Origin: Elusimicrobiota bacterium
Lineage (GTDB): Bacteria > Elusimicrobiota > UBA8919
NCBI GenBank assembly: GCA_028718185.1
Contig: JAQUMH010000001.1
Coordinates: forward strand, 653,186 to 717,185
Direction: 5' to 3'
DNA: 64,000 bases
How positions within the stretch are numbered: position 1 is the stretch's first letter; each line of letters starts with the position of its first letter. Below, in pieces: positions 7,382 to 16,521 of the stretch. Below the pieces are notes generated by a model that saw only the letters and a list, made by a program, of their open reading frames with translations, was not told the DNA's origin and made no database searches. The position numbers and the translations under genes were made by a program.

Positions 7382-9718
7382 TTACTTCACCCCTAATGTC
7401 TTTTCAATAACTTCTTCTACTTCTTTAACAGGAACAAATTTAATTTTCCCCTGAACTTCTTTTGGTATTTCTTCCATGTCCTTCATGTTTTCATAAGGGA
7501 ATATCACAGTTTTTATCCCGTTTCTATATGCTGCCAGAACTTTTTCTTTAAAACCACCTATAGACAAAACCCTGCCGCGTAATGTTACTTCGCCGGTCAT
7601 TGCTATATCTTTTTTAACCGGTTTATTTGTCAATGCAGAAAGCAAAGCGGTTACCATGGTTATTCCTGCAGAAGGACCGTCTTTTGGAATAGCCCCTTCA
7701 GGAACGTGTATATGAATCTCCTTATCTTTGAAAAAATCTTCTTTCAAATGAAACTTTTTTGCATTTGACCTTATGTATGAAAGTGCTGCCTGTGCCGATT
7801 CCTTCATCACGTCGCCAAGCTTTCCGGTCAGGGTAAGTGAACCTTTACCCTTCATTATAGAAACTTCAATTGATAACGTATCACCTCCGACCTCTGTCCA
7901 GGCAAGACCTGTTGCTACACCTACCTGATTTTCCGATTTTTCATCAGTGTGATATTTTGGTATACCAAGATACTTTTTCGCATTTTTTTCGGTAACTTCA
8001 ACGGTTCCTTTTTTCTTTTCTGAAACAATTTCTTTAATAACTTTTCTTATTACATTGGCTATTTCCCGTTCAAGACTTCTAACCCCTGCTTCAAGCGTAT
8101 ATTCTTTTATAATAAAGTTTACCGCTCCATCAGTAATACTCAGCTGTTCCGGTGTAACACCATGTTCCTTAAACTGTTTCGGAATAAGAAATTTTCTTGC
8201 AATATGTACCTTCTCTTCTTTTGTATAACCGGAAAAATGCAGTATTTCCATCCTGTCGGCAAGCGCCGGCGGGATTGAATAAAGGGTGTTCGCAGTAGTT
8301 ATAAACATTACATCAGACAGGTCAAAATCAACTTCCATATAATGATCTGAAAAAGTTGAGTTTTGCTCCGGGTCTAAAACCTCTAAAAGTGCAGAGGCGG
8401 GGTCACCGCGAAAATCCATACCCATTTTGTCAATTTCATCCATAAGAAAAACCGGATTTTTTGATTTTGCTTTTCTTAGCGACTGTAGAATTCTGCCAGG
8501 TAAAGCACCAATGTAGGTGCGGCGATGCCCTCTTATTTCAGCTTCATCCCGAACTCCACCCAAAGATATACGAACAAATTTTCTGCCAAGGGCACGGGCA
8601 ATTGACTTACCAATACTTGTTTTCCCTGTTCCGGGCGGTCCGACAAAACACAATATCGGACCTTTTAATTTCTTTCTCATTTTAGAGACAGCAAGATACT
8701 CGACAATCCGCTCTTTTATTTTCTCAAGTCCGTAATGGTCTTCTTCTAAAATATCTTCAGCATGTTTTAAATTAAGATTGTCTTCTGTCTTTATTTCCCA
8801 CGGCAAAGCAATTAACCAGTCAATATATGTTCTTATAACTGTTGCCTCAGGTGAAAAAGGCATCATCTTTTCCATGCGAGAAAGTTCTTTTAATGCAACA
8901 GTTTCAGCCTCTTTTGTCATTTTTGCTGTTTTTATTTTGCCACGAAGCTCATCTACTTCTTTAGCATTATCGTCTTTCTGTTTGAGTTCTTTCTGGATTG
9001 CTTTCATCTGCTCGGTAAGATAATATTCTTTTTGTGATTTTTCAATCTGGCCGCGTACTCTTGACTGAATTTTTTTCTCTATATTGAGAATCTCCAGCTC
9101 CCCGTTCAATATCTCAATAATCTTTTCTAACCGTTGCTCGGGATTTACTGTTTCAAGGATTATCTGTTTCTGTGCATTCTTTACAATAAGATGCGCCGCT
9201 ATCATATCAGCAAGGCGACCGGGCTCTTCAATTGAATTCAAAACTGAAATTGTTTCATATGGCAAACGGGGATTTAAACCAATATATTGTTCGAAAAGAT
9301 TTATTGTCTGCCTCATTAACGCCTCTACCTTTGGTGTTTTATCAATAACAACTTCAAGTTTTTCTATATCAACTTCAATATAACCTTTCTGGACAAGATT
9401 AAAATTACTGAACTTTGCCCTGACAAGACCTTCAACTAAAATTTTAGCGCTCCCATCCGGCATTTTCAGAAGCTGCAGAACCTCGGCAACAACACCAATC
9501 TCGTAAATTTCAGCAGATGTAGGGTCCTCGGTTTGTATCTTTTTCTGTGTTGCAAGAAAAATAATATGGTTACCTGCCATTGCTTCCTGAAGCGCTTTCT
9601 GCGATTTTTCCCTGCCTACTACCAAAGGCAGTACCATATACGGAAAAACCACCACATCTCTTACCGGTAAAAGCGGCAACGTTTTAGGAATTATACTGTT
9701 CTTGTTATCATGTACCAT
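7382..9718 (-). CDS. lon: ATP-dependent protease Lon
   Basis: A 778-residue Lon protease. The N-terminal substrate domain begins [20 protein letters not shown]; the AAA+ module has Walker [10 protein letters not shown] and Walker [11 protein letters not shown] with the pore segment around YTKEEK; the C-terminal protease has the catalytic Ser in [11 protein letters not shown] and catalytic Lys in [14 protein letters not shown]. It degrades misfolded and regulatory proteins in the cytoplasm. The chosen ATG has GGAG 5-6 nt upstream; an earlier in-frame codon 16 residues upstream lacks a site. It follows tig and clpP on the same strand, separated by a repeat-filled gap. Confidence 0.97.
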   Translation of the reverse strand: MVHDNKNSIIPKTLPLLPVRDVVVFPYMVLPLVVGREKSQKALQEAMAGNHIIFLATQKKIQTEDPTSAEIYEIGVVAEVLQLLKMPDGSAKILVEGLVRAKFSNFNLVQKGYIEVDIEKLEVVIDKTPKVEALMRQTINLFEQYIGLNPRLPYETISVLNSIEEPGRLADMIAAHLIVKNAQKQIILETVNPEQRLEKIIEILNGELEILNIEKKIQSRVRGQIEKSQKEYYLTEQMKAIQKELKQKDDNAKEVDELRGKIKTAKMTKEAETVALKELSRMEKMMPFSPEATVIRTYIDWLIALPWEIKTEDNLNLKHAEDILEEDHYGLEKIKERIVEYLAVSKMRKKLKGPILCFVGPPGTGKTSIGKSIARALGRKFVRISLGGVRDEAEIRGHRRTYIGALPGRILQSLRKAKSKNPVFLMDEIDKMGMDFRGDPASALLEVLDPEQNSTFSDHYMEVDFDLSDVMFITTANTLYSIPPALADRMEILHFSGYTKEEKVHIARKFLIPKQFKEHGVTPEQLSITDGAVNFIIKEYTLEAGVRSLEREIANVIRKVIKEIVSEKKKGTVEVTEKNAKKYLGIPKYHTDEKSENQVGVATGLAWTEVGGDTLSIEVSIMKGKGSLTLTGKLGDVMKESAQAALSYIRSNAKKFHLKEDFFKDKEIHIHVPEGAIPKDGPSAGITMVTALLSALTNKPVKKDIAMTGEVTLRGRVLSIGGFKEKVLAAYRNGIKTVIFPYENMKDMEEIPKEVQGKIKFVPVKEVEEVIEKTLGVK

Positions 9719-9764
9719 TTTTTCTCCTATTTGTTTTTTATTTTGTAACAGCAAAACATAAATC

Positions 9765-9927
9765 ACAAGTTAAGCAAAGCTTTGCTTTGCAGCTACAAAC
9801 CAATTGATATTGTAGCCGCAGAGCGTTAGCTCTGCTAAACATTGAAATTCCTATACATAGATTTAGCAGAGCTAACGCTCTGCAACTACAACTACTTTAG
9901 GATTGCACCATAGATTCCGATGCAATC
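9765..9927. repeat. Composite palindromic element plus partial second copy
   Basis: The gap between clpP and lon holds a complete composite element (9765-9858): an AAGCAAAGCTTTGCTTTGC-type palindrome, GCTACA...TGTAGC, then the palindrome GCAGAGCGTTAGCTCTGC and the tail ATTGAAATTCCTATACAT. A partial inverted copy follows (9864-9890), then a hairpin with perfect GGATTGCA/TGCAATCC arms (9900-9927). A near-identical copy of the first part lies at 50901-51000. Confidence 0.75.
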
Positions 9928-9937
9928 CGGACAAAAA

Positions 9938-10528
9938 CTATTTCCTCTCTACGATTACTTCATCTACAATACCGTAAATTTTCGCTTCATCAGCAGTCAT
10001 AAAAAAATCACGGTCAGTATCTTTTTCTATTTTTTCAATCGGCTGGCCTGTATGTTTTGACAGCATATCGTTAAGCCGGCTTTTTACTCTTAAAATCTCT
10101 TTTGCCTGTATACCTATATCAGTTGCCTGCCCTTGAACACCGCCTAACGGCTGGTGAATCATTATCCTGGAATTAGGAAGCGCATATCTTTTCCCTTTTG
10201 CACCGGCAGTAAGAAGTATTGCTCCCATAGATGCCGCTTGTCCCATGCAGATTGTTTTAACTTTTGATTTTATAAACTGCATTGTATCATAAATTGCAAG
10301 ACCTGCAGTAACCATACCGCCGGGTGTATTGATATAAAGCGAGATTTCCTTTTCGGTACTTTCCGATTCAAGAAAAAGAAGCTGGGCAATAATACTATTT
10401 GCAAAATCATCATCAAGAGGCGCCCCGATAAATATAATCCTGTCTTTCAAAAGCCGCGAATAAATATCATAAGCACGTTCGCCGCGAGGAGATTGCTCTA
10501 CGACCATTGGTATAAGATTTGCTTTCAT
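9938..10528 (-). CDS. clpP: ATP-dependent Clp protease proteolytic subunit
   Basis: A 196-residue ClpP of normal length. The catalytic Ser is in [11 protein letters not shown], the His in MIHQPLGG and the Asp in [10 protein letters not shown]; it starts with [20 protein letters not shown], as typical ClpP1 proteins do. It forms the barrel-shaped peptidase that needs an AAA+ unfoldase such as ClpX or ClpA. The ATG has AAGGAGG 6 nt upstream and overlaps the tig stop codon by 4 nt. clpX, which usually follows in the tig-clpP-clpX-lon order, is absent here. Confidence 0.97.
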   Translation of the reverse strand: MKANLIPMVVEQSPRGERAYDIYSRLLKDRIIFIGAPLDDDFANSIIAQLLFLESESTEKEISLYINTPGGMVTAGLAIYDTMQFIKSKVKTICMGQAASMGAILLTAGAKGKRYALPNSRIMIHQPLGGVQGQATDIGIQAKEILRVKSRLNDMLSKHTGQPIEKIEKDTDRDFFMTADEAKIYGIVDEVIVERK

Positions 10529-11772
10529 GCTTTGACCTCCTTAATCTTTGCGTTTTCCAGAAGAAAATCAAAGAGTTTCTTTTCCTTGATTTGAAGCGAT
10601 AAATATTCACGATATTTCTGGTAATTTTCAGCTACTTTTTTATCCCCGCCTGATATTTCTTCAATCTTTTTATTTATCTCATCTTCATCCACGTTTATAT
10701 TTTCATTTTTAATTATTTTTGATAATAAATACGAACTGTGGACTGTTTTTTCCGCGTCAGTTTTGTACTTGTCCCGCATCGCAGGAATAGATTTTTCAAA
10801 TTCTTCCTGATTAAAACTATGATTACTAACAAGATATTGTTTTGTCCTGTCAATCATATTATTTAATTCATATTCAACCAGTGTTTCCGGAACCGGAAAA
10901 TCATTTGACTTTAACAATGACTCTATAATCTGACTTTCCATATCCTGCCTGGTTTTTTCTTCTTCTGTTTTTATAATATCTTCCTTTATCTTTTCTTTCA
11001 GCTGGCTGACATTTTCATGTCCAAAATCCTTTGCAAATTCGTCATTTACTTCCGGTAAAACCTTCTTCTTTATTGATTTTATTTTAATATCTAATTTAGC
11101 GGGTTTATCGGAAATTTTTGTCTCTATTGTTTTAGTTTCACCGGATTTCATACCCACAAGACCTGTTGCAAAACCTTCCGGCAGTGATTTATGCGATAAA
11201 TCTATTGTCTGATTTTCAATGGGCTTATCAATTTTCTTTCCGTCAATAATCCCGTCATAATCGGCAACAAGAAAATGATGAGGTTCAGCTGCAATATCAC
11301 CGGCATCTATGAGGTTTGCCCGCCTGTCCTGGAGATTTTTTATTACTTCGTTCACTTCTTTTTCTGTAATTTTTTTTATCTTTTTCGTAATTTTTATTTT
11401 CTTGTAGTCTTTCGGTTCAAATTCCGGAACTTGCTCAACCTTTAACTTGAATGAAAACGGTTTACCTTCATTATAATCCTCAGGTTCAGCTTCCGGTGTC
11501 ACTACCGGGTGAAGATCTTGCTCTTTGATAATTTTTTCTATCGCAGATGTCATAAGATTCTGAAGTGTTTTATTTAAAGCAGTTTTTGCAAATTCTCTTT
11601 TGACAAAATCCATAGGTGCATGCCCTTTCCTGAACCCGGATATAACAGCATTTTGCTGAATATCTGCAAAAACGACAGTCCTTTCTTTTTCTACTTCATC
11701 AGCTGGAATTTCAGCCTTAATTTCCACTTTGCAGCCCTTTTTCTCTAAAATATCAACTTTCATATTTTCCAT
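10525..11772 (-). CDS. tig: Trigger factor chaperone / peptidyl-prolyl isomerase
   Basis: A 415-residue trigger factor. The N-terminal ribosome-binding domain carries the signature GFRKGHAP; the central FKBP-like domain spans about residues 150-240 and contains [12 protein letters not shown] and [11 protein letters not shown]; the rest is the helical chaperone arm rich in Lys/Glu. It binds at the ribosome exit tunnel and shields nascent chains. AAGGA precedes the ATG. Its gene is the first protein-coding gene of the tig-clpP-lon cluster and lies directly downstream of tRNA-Leu, an arrangement also familiar in Deltaproteobacteria. Confidence 0.95.
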   Translation of the reverse strand: MENMKVDILEKKGCKVEIKAEIPADEVEKERTVVFADIQQNAVISGFRKGHAPMDFVKREFAKTALNKTLQNLMTSAIEKIIKEQDLHPVVTPEAEPEDYNEGKPFSFKLKVEQVPEFEPKDYKKIKITKKIKKITEKEVNEVIKNLQDRRANLIDAGDIAAEPHHFLVADYDGIIDGKKIDKPIENQTIDLSHKSLPEGFATGLVGMKSGETKTIETKISDKPAKLDIKIKSIKKKVLPEVNDEFAKDFGHENVSQLKEKIKEDIIKTEEEKTRQDMESQIIESLLKSNDFPVPETLVEYELNNMIDRTKQYLVSNHSFNQEEFEKSIPAMRDKYKTDAEKTVHSSYLLSKIIKNENINVDEDEINKKIEEISGGDKKVAENYQKYREYLSLQIKEKKLFDFLLENAKIKEVKA

Positions 11773-11850
11773 TTTATTCCTTTTCTTGCTTTTCCTTAAA
11801 GCAGGATTGTTGCGGGAAGAGAGTTTCCCACCCGCGCTGTTTTTTTAACT

Positions 11851-11931
11851 TGGGCGGAGAGGGAGTTGAACCCACACCCTGAAAGGACACGGTCCTAAGC
11901 CGTGCGCGTCTGCCAGTTCCGCCATCCGCCC
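11851..11931 (-). tRNA. tRNA-Leu (anticodon UAG)
   Basis: The minus strand folds as a class II tRNA: acceptor GGGCGGA / TCCGCCC plus discriminator A, a D-arm with TGGCAGACGC, an anticodon stem CACGG/CCGTG around loop CTTAGGA (anticodon TAG), a long variable arm, and a T-arm with GGGTTCAACTCCC. CCA is not encoded. One U-U mismatch may exist in the T-stem. The 3' end of the methyltransferase gene overlaps its 5' half. Confidence 0.93.
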
Positions 11932-13436
11932 AAAAGCTTTTGTCTTGCCTGTGTTTGCAATTTCAATTCAACTTTTTGTATTAGAGCGTTTAATTTTCCT
12001 ATAGATTCACTGATTTTTCTTTTTCTATATTGACTGATAATTTCTTTATAACATTTTCCGATGTTTTTTTGAAGCCCGGCACTAACTAACGGGACAGGCA
12101 ATGACAAAATATCTGTTTTGTTTATACTGATAGTTCCAACACCGTGTTTCAAAAGCTGTATAGTTTCCCTGCCATATTTTGTTTTTAAATATAATACAAG
12201 ATAATAGGGGTCAATCCCTTTTACTCTTAAAATGTGAAGATAATCAGAAGCTACCCCTTCATCATCTTTACTGTCAATAATGGCAACCTTACCGGCACAA
12301 CCAACTCCCACCCTCACGAATAAAATCTCGCCAATTTTTGTATGGGCACCAAGAAAATCCATTTTACTTTCCGCTGTAATATATCTTTTATCTTTCCTGT
12401 AATCTATGCCGACATCCGTAATATTCGTAGCGTGAAGAAACTTTAATCCTTTATCAGAAAACTCTCTTTCCTTACCATAAACAGTTTTTCCTGTTTTATA
12501 ATAAACAACAAAATCTTTCAAAGGACGGAAAGGAATATTATTATGTTTTATCTCGCCAATACTACTTTTATTTAAAAATCTGTAATACTGATAATCCATC
12601 CGGTCCAGCAAATCTTTTCTCGATATTTTTATTGTATTGTCAATTATTCCTGTTTTTCCAAATTCGCTTATTTCAGCACAATAGCCTGTATTTGTGCAGG
12701 ATCCTTTTTGTAAAATTAAAACGCTTGTTTTGGCAGAAGTCCCTTCAAAAACATTTCTTGGCAAACTGATTATATTTTTAACGGTTGTTTCTCTTAAAAT
12801 ATATTCTCGTATGTACCGGTCTTTAGGATTTGAAAGAATCCCTTCCGGCAACACTATAACAATATAACCGCCTTTTTTAGCAAGTTGAATGAATTTCTCA
12901 AGAAAAAGGACTTCTATTGCCTGACTTTTTCTTAGATTCCCCTTATTCTTCGCCAATTCGTAATCAGTTAATATCTCTTTTGACTCAACACGCTGAAACC
13001 AACTGCTAAACGGGGGATTTCCCACAACAAGGTCAAAACCATTATCTAAAATTCCATCGCCGATTTCAGGAATTTTTTCCCATGTTTTTGTTTTTAAACT
13101 GTCCCCTGTTTTAAGAAAAGAGTTTTCCAGTCCTGTATTTTTTAAATTCGTGATTATTTCCGTATCAATATCAATCCCGAATAATTTAGCAATATTCCAC
13201 TTTTCCGATGCAATTCTGAGAAAAACACCATTACCGACAGACGGGTCAACTACATTTTTAATATCTTTCACAGGAACAAGCGACAACGCCTTCTCTACCA
13301 CAAATTCCGGTGTAAAATACTGATTATGAACCTTCCTGTGTTTATGCCTTATAACCGGCAATTCATTAAACGGGAAAAATGGAGTTTTACAACTTATATT
13401 CTTAAAAAAATTCCCGCTTATAATCGCATTTCTCAT
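11895..13436 (-). CDS. N6-adenine DNA methyltransferase fused to specificity-like domain
   Basis: About 513 residues. The N-terminal half is an HsdM-type adenine methyltransferase with motif I DPSVGNGVF (SAM binding) and catalytic motif IV NPPF. The C-terminal half (roughly the last 200 residues) resembles one target-recognition unit of HsdS: FRPLKDFVVYYKTGKTVYG, a long conserved-helix end and ILSLPVPLVSAGLQK. This is an M-S fusion with no endonuclease gene nearby, so it may be an orphan modification enzyme. The start is uncertain: I use the first ATG (13436), because the upstream in-frame codons fall in a short tandem repeat. The last 12 codons and the TAG stop lie inside tRNA-Leu. Confidence 0.8.
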   Translation of the reverse strand: MRNAIISGNFFKNISCKTPFFPFNELPVIRHKHRKVHNQYFTPEFVVEKALSLVPVKDIKNVVDPSVGNGVFLRIASEKWNIAKLFGIDIDTEIITNLKNTGLENSFLKTGDSLKTKTWEKIPEIGDGILDNGFDLVVGNPPFSSWFQRVESKEILTDYELAKNKGNLRKSQAIEVLFLEKFIQLAKKGGYIVIVLPEGILSNPKDRYIREYILRETTVKNIISLPRNVFEGTSAKTSVLILQKGSCTNTGYCAEISEFGKTGIIDNTIKISRKDLLDRMDYQYYRFLNKSSIGEIKHNNIPFRPLKDFVVYYKTGKTVYGKEREFSDKGLKFLHATNITDVGIDYRKDKRYITAESKMDFLGAHTKIGEILFVRVGVGCAGKVAIIDSKDDEGVASDYLHILRVKGIDPYYLVLYLKTKYGRETIQLLKHGVGTISINKTDILSLPVPLVSAGLQKNIGKCYKEIISQYRKRKISESIGKLNALIQKVELKLQTQARQKLLGGWRNWQTRTA

Positions 13437-13477
13437 TTTTAATAAAACACTCAAAACAACGTCGTTGCGTCTTTGGG

Positions 13478-13508
13478 TCTTTAAGTCTATGACCCTACGA
13501 CTCAATGA
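13478..13508. repeat. Short tandem repeat of the CCCTACGACT family
   Basis: A short block with the units TCTATGACCCTACGACTCAA, matching the repeats at 2445-2518 and 25931-25978. It lies upstream of the methyltransferase gene; the stretch up to tRNA-Lys (13509-13631) also has imperfect palindromes such as TTCGCAAGCGA but nothing that looks coding. Confidence 0.45.
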
Positions 13509-13631
13509 CTATATTTCGCAAGCGAGGGAGAAATTTCTGAAGAGCCTAAATTTGCGACTTATTCTTTCCAGGAGCAAATGATAGAGCGAGTTCTAACGAG
13601 CGTCTCGAAGAAATTTACTCCCGAGCGACTT

Positions 13632-13704
13632 TGGGCTGTATAGGAATCGAACCTATAACCTATTGATTAAGAGTCAATTGCTCTACCAATTGAGCTAACA
13701 GCCC
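13632..13704 (-). tRNA. tRNA-Lys (anticodon CUU)
   Basis: A 73-nt cloverleaf on the minus strand: acceptor GGGCTGT / ACAGCCC plus A, D-arm TAGCTCAATTGGTAGAGCA, anticodon arm ATTGA-CTCTTAA-TCAAT (anticodon CTT), and T-arm with GGTTCGATTCC. CCA is not encoded. Confidence 0.96.
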
Positions 13705-13811
13705 AGAAAAATCAATTAAGTGAAGATTTTATCAATTTATTTTCAATTTGTCAACCTTTTTAAGGCTGTTTTATTGATATATTTTACATCAGTAAATTGA
13801 TTTAAACAGAT

Positions 13812-14747
13812 TTAAAATTCAATATTCGGTCTAAATAGAATCTGGAAATTATTAGATTTGTCAGTTCTCTGTAGCGGACCCGTATATTTATCTTCCCCTT
13901 CCCAAACTAAACCTGCGCTTAAATTAAGCATTATTTTTGGGGTTTTTAAAGGGATTTTCTTTCCAACTATAAAAAAATGCCTGATTATTTTGCTATTTTC
14001 AGTGTCAACATCAAAGGTATATTCAAAATTACTATTATGAAATATTGAAGGTTTAACAGCATTATAATCAGTTCTATCTCTACGTAGTGAAAAATATATA
14101 ACATCTTTAATATACTCGTTATCATGAAATTTTGCCCCGATTCTAAAACTCCAGCTCATTTTAGTATTATGTGTAGTTCTGTCACCTTTTATCTTTATTT
14201 CACTTTCTACCCAGTTATCAATTATAAGTTCGTTATCTTTAATATGATAATTACCTCCGCTGACTAACAAACCCATATAACCTTTACCACTCATATCTTT
14301 GCTTTCTTTAGGTTTAAAACTTATAACATTACCTAAAAATACTGACATGGCATACGGTTCTTCAAAACCTGCACAAACACTCTTAACGATGTTAATATTT
14401 TCCGTGATATCCATATTCCGGTAAAATTGCCGCAAATTCTTTTTTGTGAATACTCCCATCCAGGGTAACGGATATGTACTCAACTCAAATACCAAGTACC
14501 TCGGTACCGGAGAAGCTACCAGCCTCTTATATATATTAATTTCACTTTCGTCATCAAAATACGGTACCGGTGTTTTTGTCAGCGGTAAATAATAGTCCAG
14601 TGACGAGTAATACATATCAGCTTCTAATTCTATTTCCTGATTGTTTATTTGTTTCTGGTAAATAGATTTAGAATGAATAGCGGTAATATCCAGTAATAGA
14701 AAAACTATTAAACAAACTGTAATTTTTTTCAGTAATTTCATTTTCAA
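13812..14747 (-). CDS. Secreted protein, probable outer-membrane beta-barrel
   Basis: A 311-residue protein of unknown family. It has an N-terminal signal peptide (KMKLLKKITVCLIVFLLLD followed by a small-residue region) and then alternating polar/hydrophobic stretches typical of beta strands. It ends in Phe (RPNIEF), the usual terminal aromatic residue of BAM-inserted barrels. The length would suit a 12- to 14-strand barrel. It is transcribed divergently from the MCE lipid-transport operon, with a shared promoter region, so an envelope-lipid connection is possible but unproven. No ligand or enzymatic motif is visible. Confidence 0.6.
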   Translation of the reverse strand: MKMKLLKKITVCLIVFLLLDITAIHSKSIYQKQINNQEIELEADMYYSSLDYYLPLTKTPVPYFDDESEINIYKRLVASPVPRYLVFELSTYPLPWMGVFTKKNLRQFYRNMDITENINIVKSVCAGFEEPYAMSVFLGNVISFKPKESKDMSGKGYMGLLVSGGNYHIKDNELIIDNWVESEIKIKGDRTTHNTKMSWSFRIGAKFHDNEYIKDVIYFSLRRDRTDYNAVKPSIFHNSNFEYTFDVDTENSKIIRHFFIVGKKIPLKTPKIMLNLSAGLVWEGEDKYTGPLQRTDKSNNFQILFRPNIEF

Positions 14748-14755
14748 TATGTTTC

Positions 14756-14785
14756 ATTATACTATTTTCTGTATTGCTTAGTCAA
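14756..14785 (-). promoter_or_regulatory. Sigma-70-type promoter for the barrel-like gene
   Basis: On the minus strand TTGACT (14785-14780) and TATAAT (14761-14756) are separated by 18 nt. The start codon lies 9 nt past the -10, so the leader would be very short, as for the divergent gene. Confidence 0.65.
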
Positions 14786-14815
14786 TCGAAACTTATAAAC
14801 TTCACGAATGAAGGA

Positions 14816-14844
14816 TTGACATCGGCTAATTTGTTTTGTATACT
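14816..14844 (+). promoter_or_regulatory. Near-consensus sigma-70 promoter for the MCE operon
   Basis: TTGACA (14816-14821) and TATACT (14839-14844) are 17 nt apart. The ATG of the mlaE-like gene is only 8 nt past the -10, so transcription starting at the usual distance would leave a leader of 0-3 nt and no ribosome-binding site. Confidence 0.75.
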
Positions 14845-14852
14845 AACGGTAC

Positions 14853-15665
14853 ATGAAAAAACTATTTTTGCAGTTTTTTTTACTGGCTAACAATATTTTA
14901 ATTAAAAATGTTGTTTCTGTTTTCGACTTTTTTTCAGACAATATCACCCTTTTTATTTTTTCTATAAAATCACTCTTTAGCAAAAATAAAAAAGGCAAAA
15001 TCCTAATATCTAACTTAACAAAATCTCAAATTTATTTTACAGGTGTCCAGTCTTTTTTGTTGGTCAGTTTAGTTGCCCTTATGCTTGGCGGTGTAACAAT
15101 TGTTCAAAGTGTGACCCAGCTGTCAAAAATTAATGCCGAACAATTCATAGGTAAAATTCTTGTTCTGGTAATTGTTAGGGAATTAGGTCCCGTATTTACC
15201 GCACTTATTGTAATCGGCCGTTCAGCCAGTGCAATAGCTACTGAAATCGGAAATATGTCAATCTCAAAAGAAATTGAAGCAATGGAATCTATGGGAGTTG
15301 ACCCGCTAAGATACATTATGATTCCAAGACTGTTAGGCATGGTTATTTCATTAATACTTTTAACAGTTTATTTTAACATGGTTGGTATATTTGGAGGTCT
15401 TTTAGTAGCGAAAATCACATTGTCCACTTCGCTCAACATTTTGTTTAACAATATCATAAGCACAATTACATATACCGATATGCTTGTTTCTTTTTTGAAA
15501 AGTCTGGGTTTTGGAATAATTATAGCAACTATCTCTGTCTATCAGGGATTTAAAGTAAAAATTTCGCTGACAGAGGTCCCGCAAGCTGCCACAAAAGCAG
15601 TTGTAAACTCGTTGTTGGGTTCGTTTATTTTCAACAGCATATTAACAGTTTTGTTCTACATATAA
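14853..15665 (+). CDS. MlaE-family ABC transporter permease
   Basis: A 270-residue inner-membrane permease of the MlaE/YrbE/TGD1 family, part of an MCE phospholipid transporter. Family landmarks are VRELGPVFTALIVIGRSASAIATEIG, which spans the conserved loop, and EAMESMGVDPLRYIMIPRLLG. About five to six helices are predicted. It partners with the downstream ATPase and the MCE protein to move lipids between the inner and outer membrane. The gene opens a four-gene plus-strand operon. There is no ribosome-binding site, in line with a leaderless transcript. Confidence 0.92.
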   Translation: MKKLFLQFFLLANNILIKNVVSVFDFFSDNITLFIFSIKSLFSKNKKGKILISNLTKSQIYFTGVQSFLLVSLVALMLGGVTIVQSVTQLSKINAEQFIGKILVLVIVRELGPVFTALIVIGRSASAIATEIGNMSISKEIEAMESMGVDPLRYIMIPRLLGMVISLILLTVYFNMVGIFGGLLVAKITLSTSLNILFNNIISTITYTDMLVSFLKSLGFGIIIATISVYQGFKVKISLTEVPQAATKAVVNSLLGSFIFNSILTVLFYI

Positions 15666-15675
15666 ATTTTAGTTG

Positions 15676-15774
15676 TTACAAGTGAAGCAAAGCTTCGCTT
15701 TGCAGCTACATAAACATGTAGTGGCAGAGCTTGCTCTGCCTGCATCTTTCAAATTCCTATACAATAAATTACAA
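15676..15774. repeat. Composite palindromic element between mlaE-like and mlaF-like genes
   Basis: Contains AAGCAAAGCTTCGCTTTGC, GCTACA...TGTAG, the palindrome GGCAGAGCTTGCTCTGCC and the tail AAATTCCTATACAATAAATT. It fills the whole gap and ends directly at the ATG of the ATPase gene. It stays open in frame with that gene, which creates a false 34-codon N-terminal extension from a TTG. Confidence 0.78.
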
Positions 15775-16521
15775 ATGGAAATTAAAATAAACAATATTCA
15801 CTATAACGTTCATGGAAGTGGAAAACAGATATTAAACGGAATTGATATTTCTGTTTCCGAAAATAATATTTTAACAATAGTCGGACCAAGCGGCTCCGGT
15901 AAATCCACTTTTCTTAAAGTGGCAGCAGGACTGATTGAACCTACATCCGGAGAAGTTATTATAGAGAATATAAATTTTACAAAAGACAGCAGAAAACAAA
16001 TTTATGAAATTAGAGAAAAAATGGGTTTTTCGTTTCAAGATGCAGCATTAATAAATAATTTAAATGTTTATGACAATATCGCCCTTCCTTTGAAATACCA
16101 TACAAACTTGAATGAAAAAGAAATATTTACTAAAATATATTCATGGCTGGAAAGAATGGAGTTGTCTAAAAATATTTATGATTTACCCGCCGAACTGAAT
16201 ATCAGCCAAAAAAAAGTTGTCGGACTTATAAGAACCATTATAAATTCGCCAAGATACATTTTTCTTGATGAACCGACAAATAATATGGATTATCACTATG
16301 CAGATTTAGTACGAAAAGTTATAAAAGAACTCAAGAACGAGAATACAGCTATTATGATGACAACAAACCATATAAAATGGGCATCTGAGATTTGCAATAA
16401 TATTGCAGTGCTTATTGAAGGTAAATTGGAAATGTGCGGAAAATACGAAGATATATGTTCTACGGAAAATAAAAAAGTGAAAGAAGTTATGCGTCGTATC
16501 GGAGGTCATAATGCTAATTAA
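15775..16521 (+). CDS. MlaF-like ABC transporter ATPase
   Basis: A 248-residue ABC ATPase of the MCE transporter. Walker A is GPSGSGKST, the Q-loop is MGFSFQDAALINNLNVYDNI (as in MlaF), Walker B/D-loop is IFLDEPTNNMD and the switch His is in MMTTNH. The ABC signature is unusual: the position of LSGGM is occupied by LNISQKKVVG, so hydrolysis or dimer closure may differ. I start at the ATG at 15775 (MEIKINNIHYNVHG), since the upstream reading frame is a repeat element. It overlaps the next gene by 11 nt. Confidence 0.88.
   Translation: MEIKINNIHYNVHGSGKQILNGIDISVSENNILTIVGPSGSGKSTFLKVAAGLIEPTSGEVIIENINFTKDSRKQIYEIREKMGFSFQDAALINNLNVYDNIALPLKYHTNLNEKEIFTKIYSWLERMELSKNIYDLPAELNISQKKVVGLIRTIINSPRYIFLDEPTNNMDYHYADLVRKVIKELKNENTAIMMTTNHIKWASEICNNIAVLIEGKLEMCGKYEDICSTENKKVKEVMRRIGGHNAN

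Noticed and set aside
13509-13631. Additional RNA gene between the methyltransferase and tRNA-Lys
   Set aside because: Imperfect palindromes are present, but no tRNA-like fold or conserved core was found.
15673-15774. N-terminal extension of the MCE ATPase from a TTG
   Set aside because: The extension is the translation of a palindromic repeat; the conserved family start is MEIKINNIHY at 15775.
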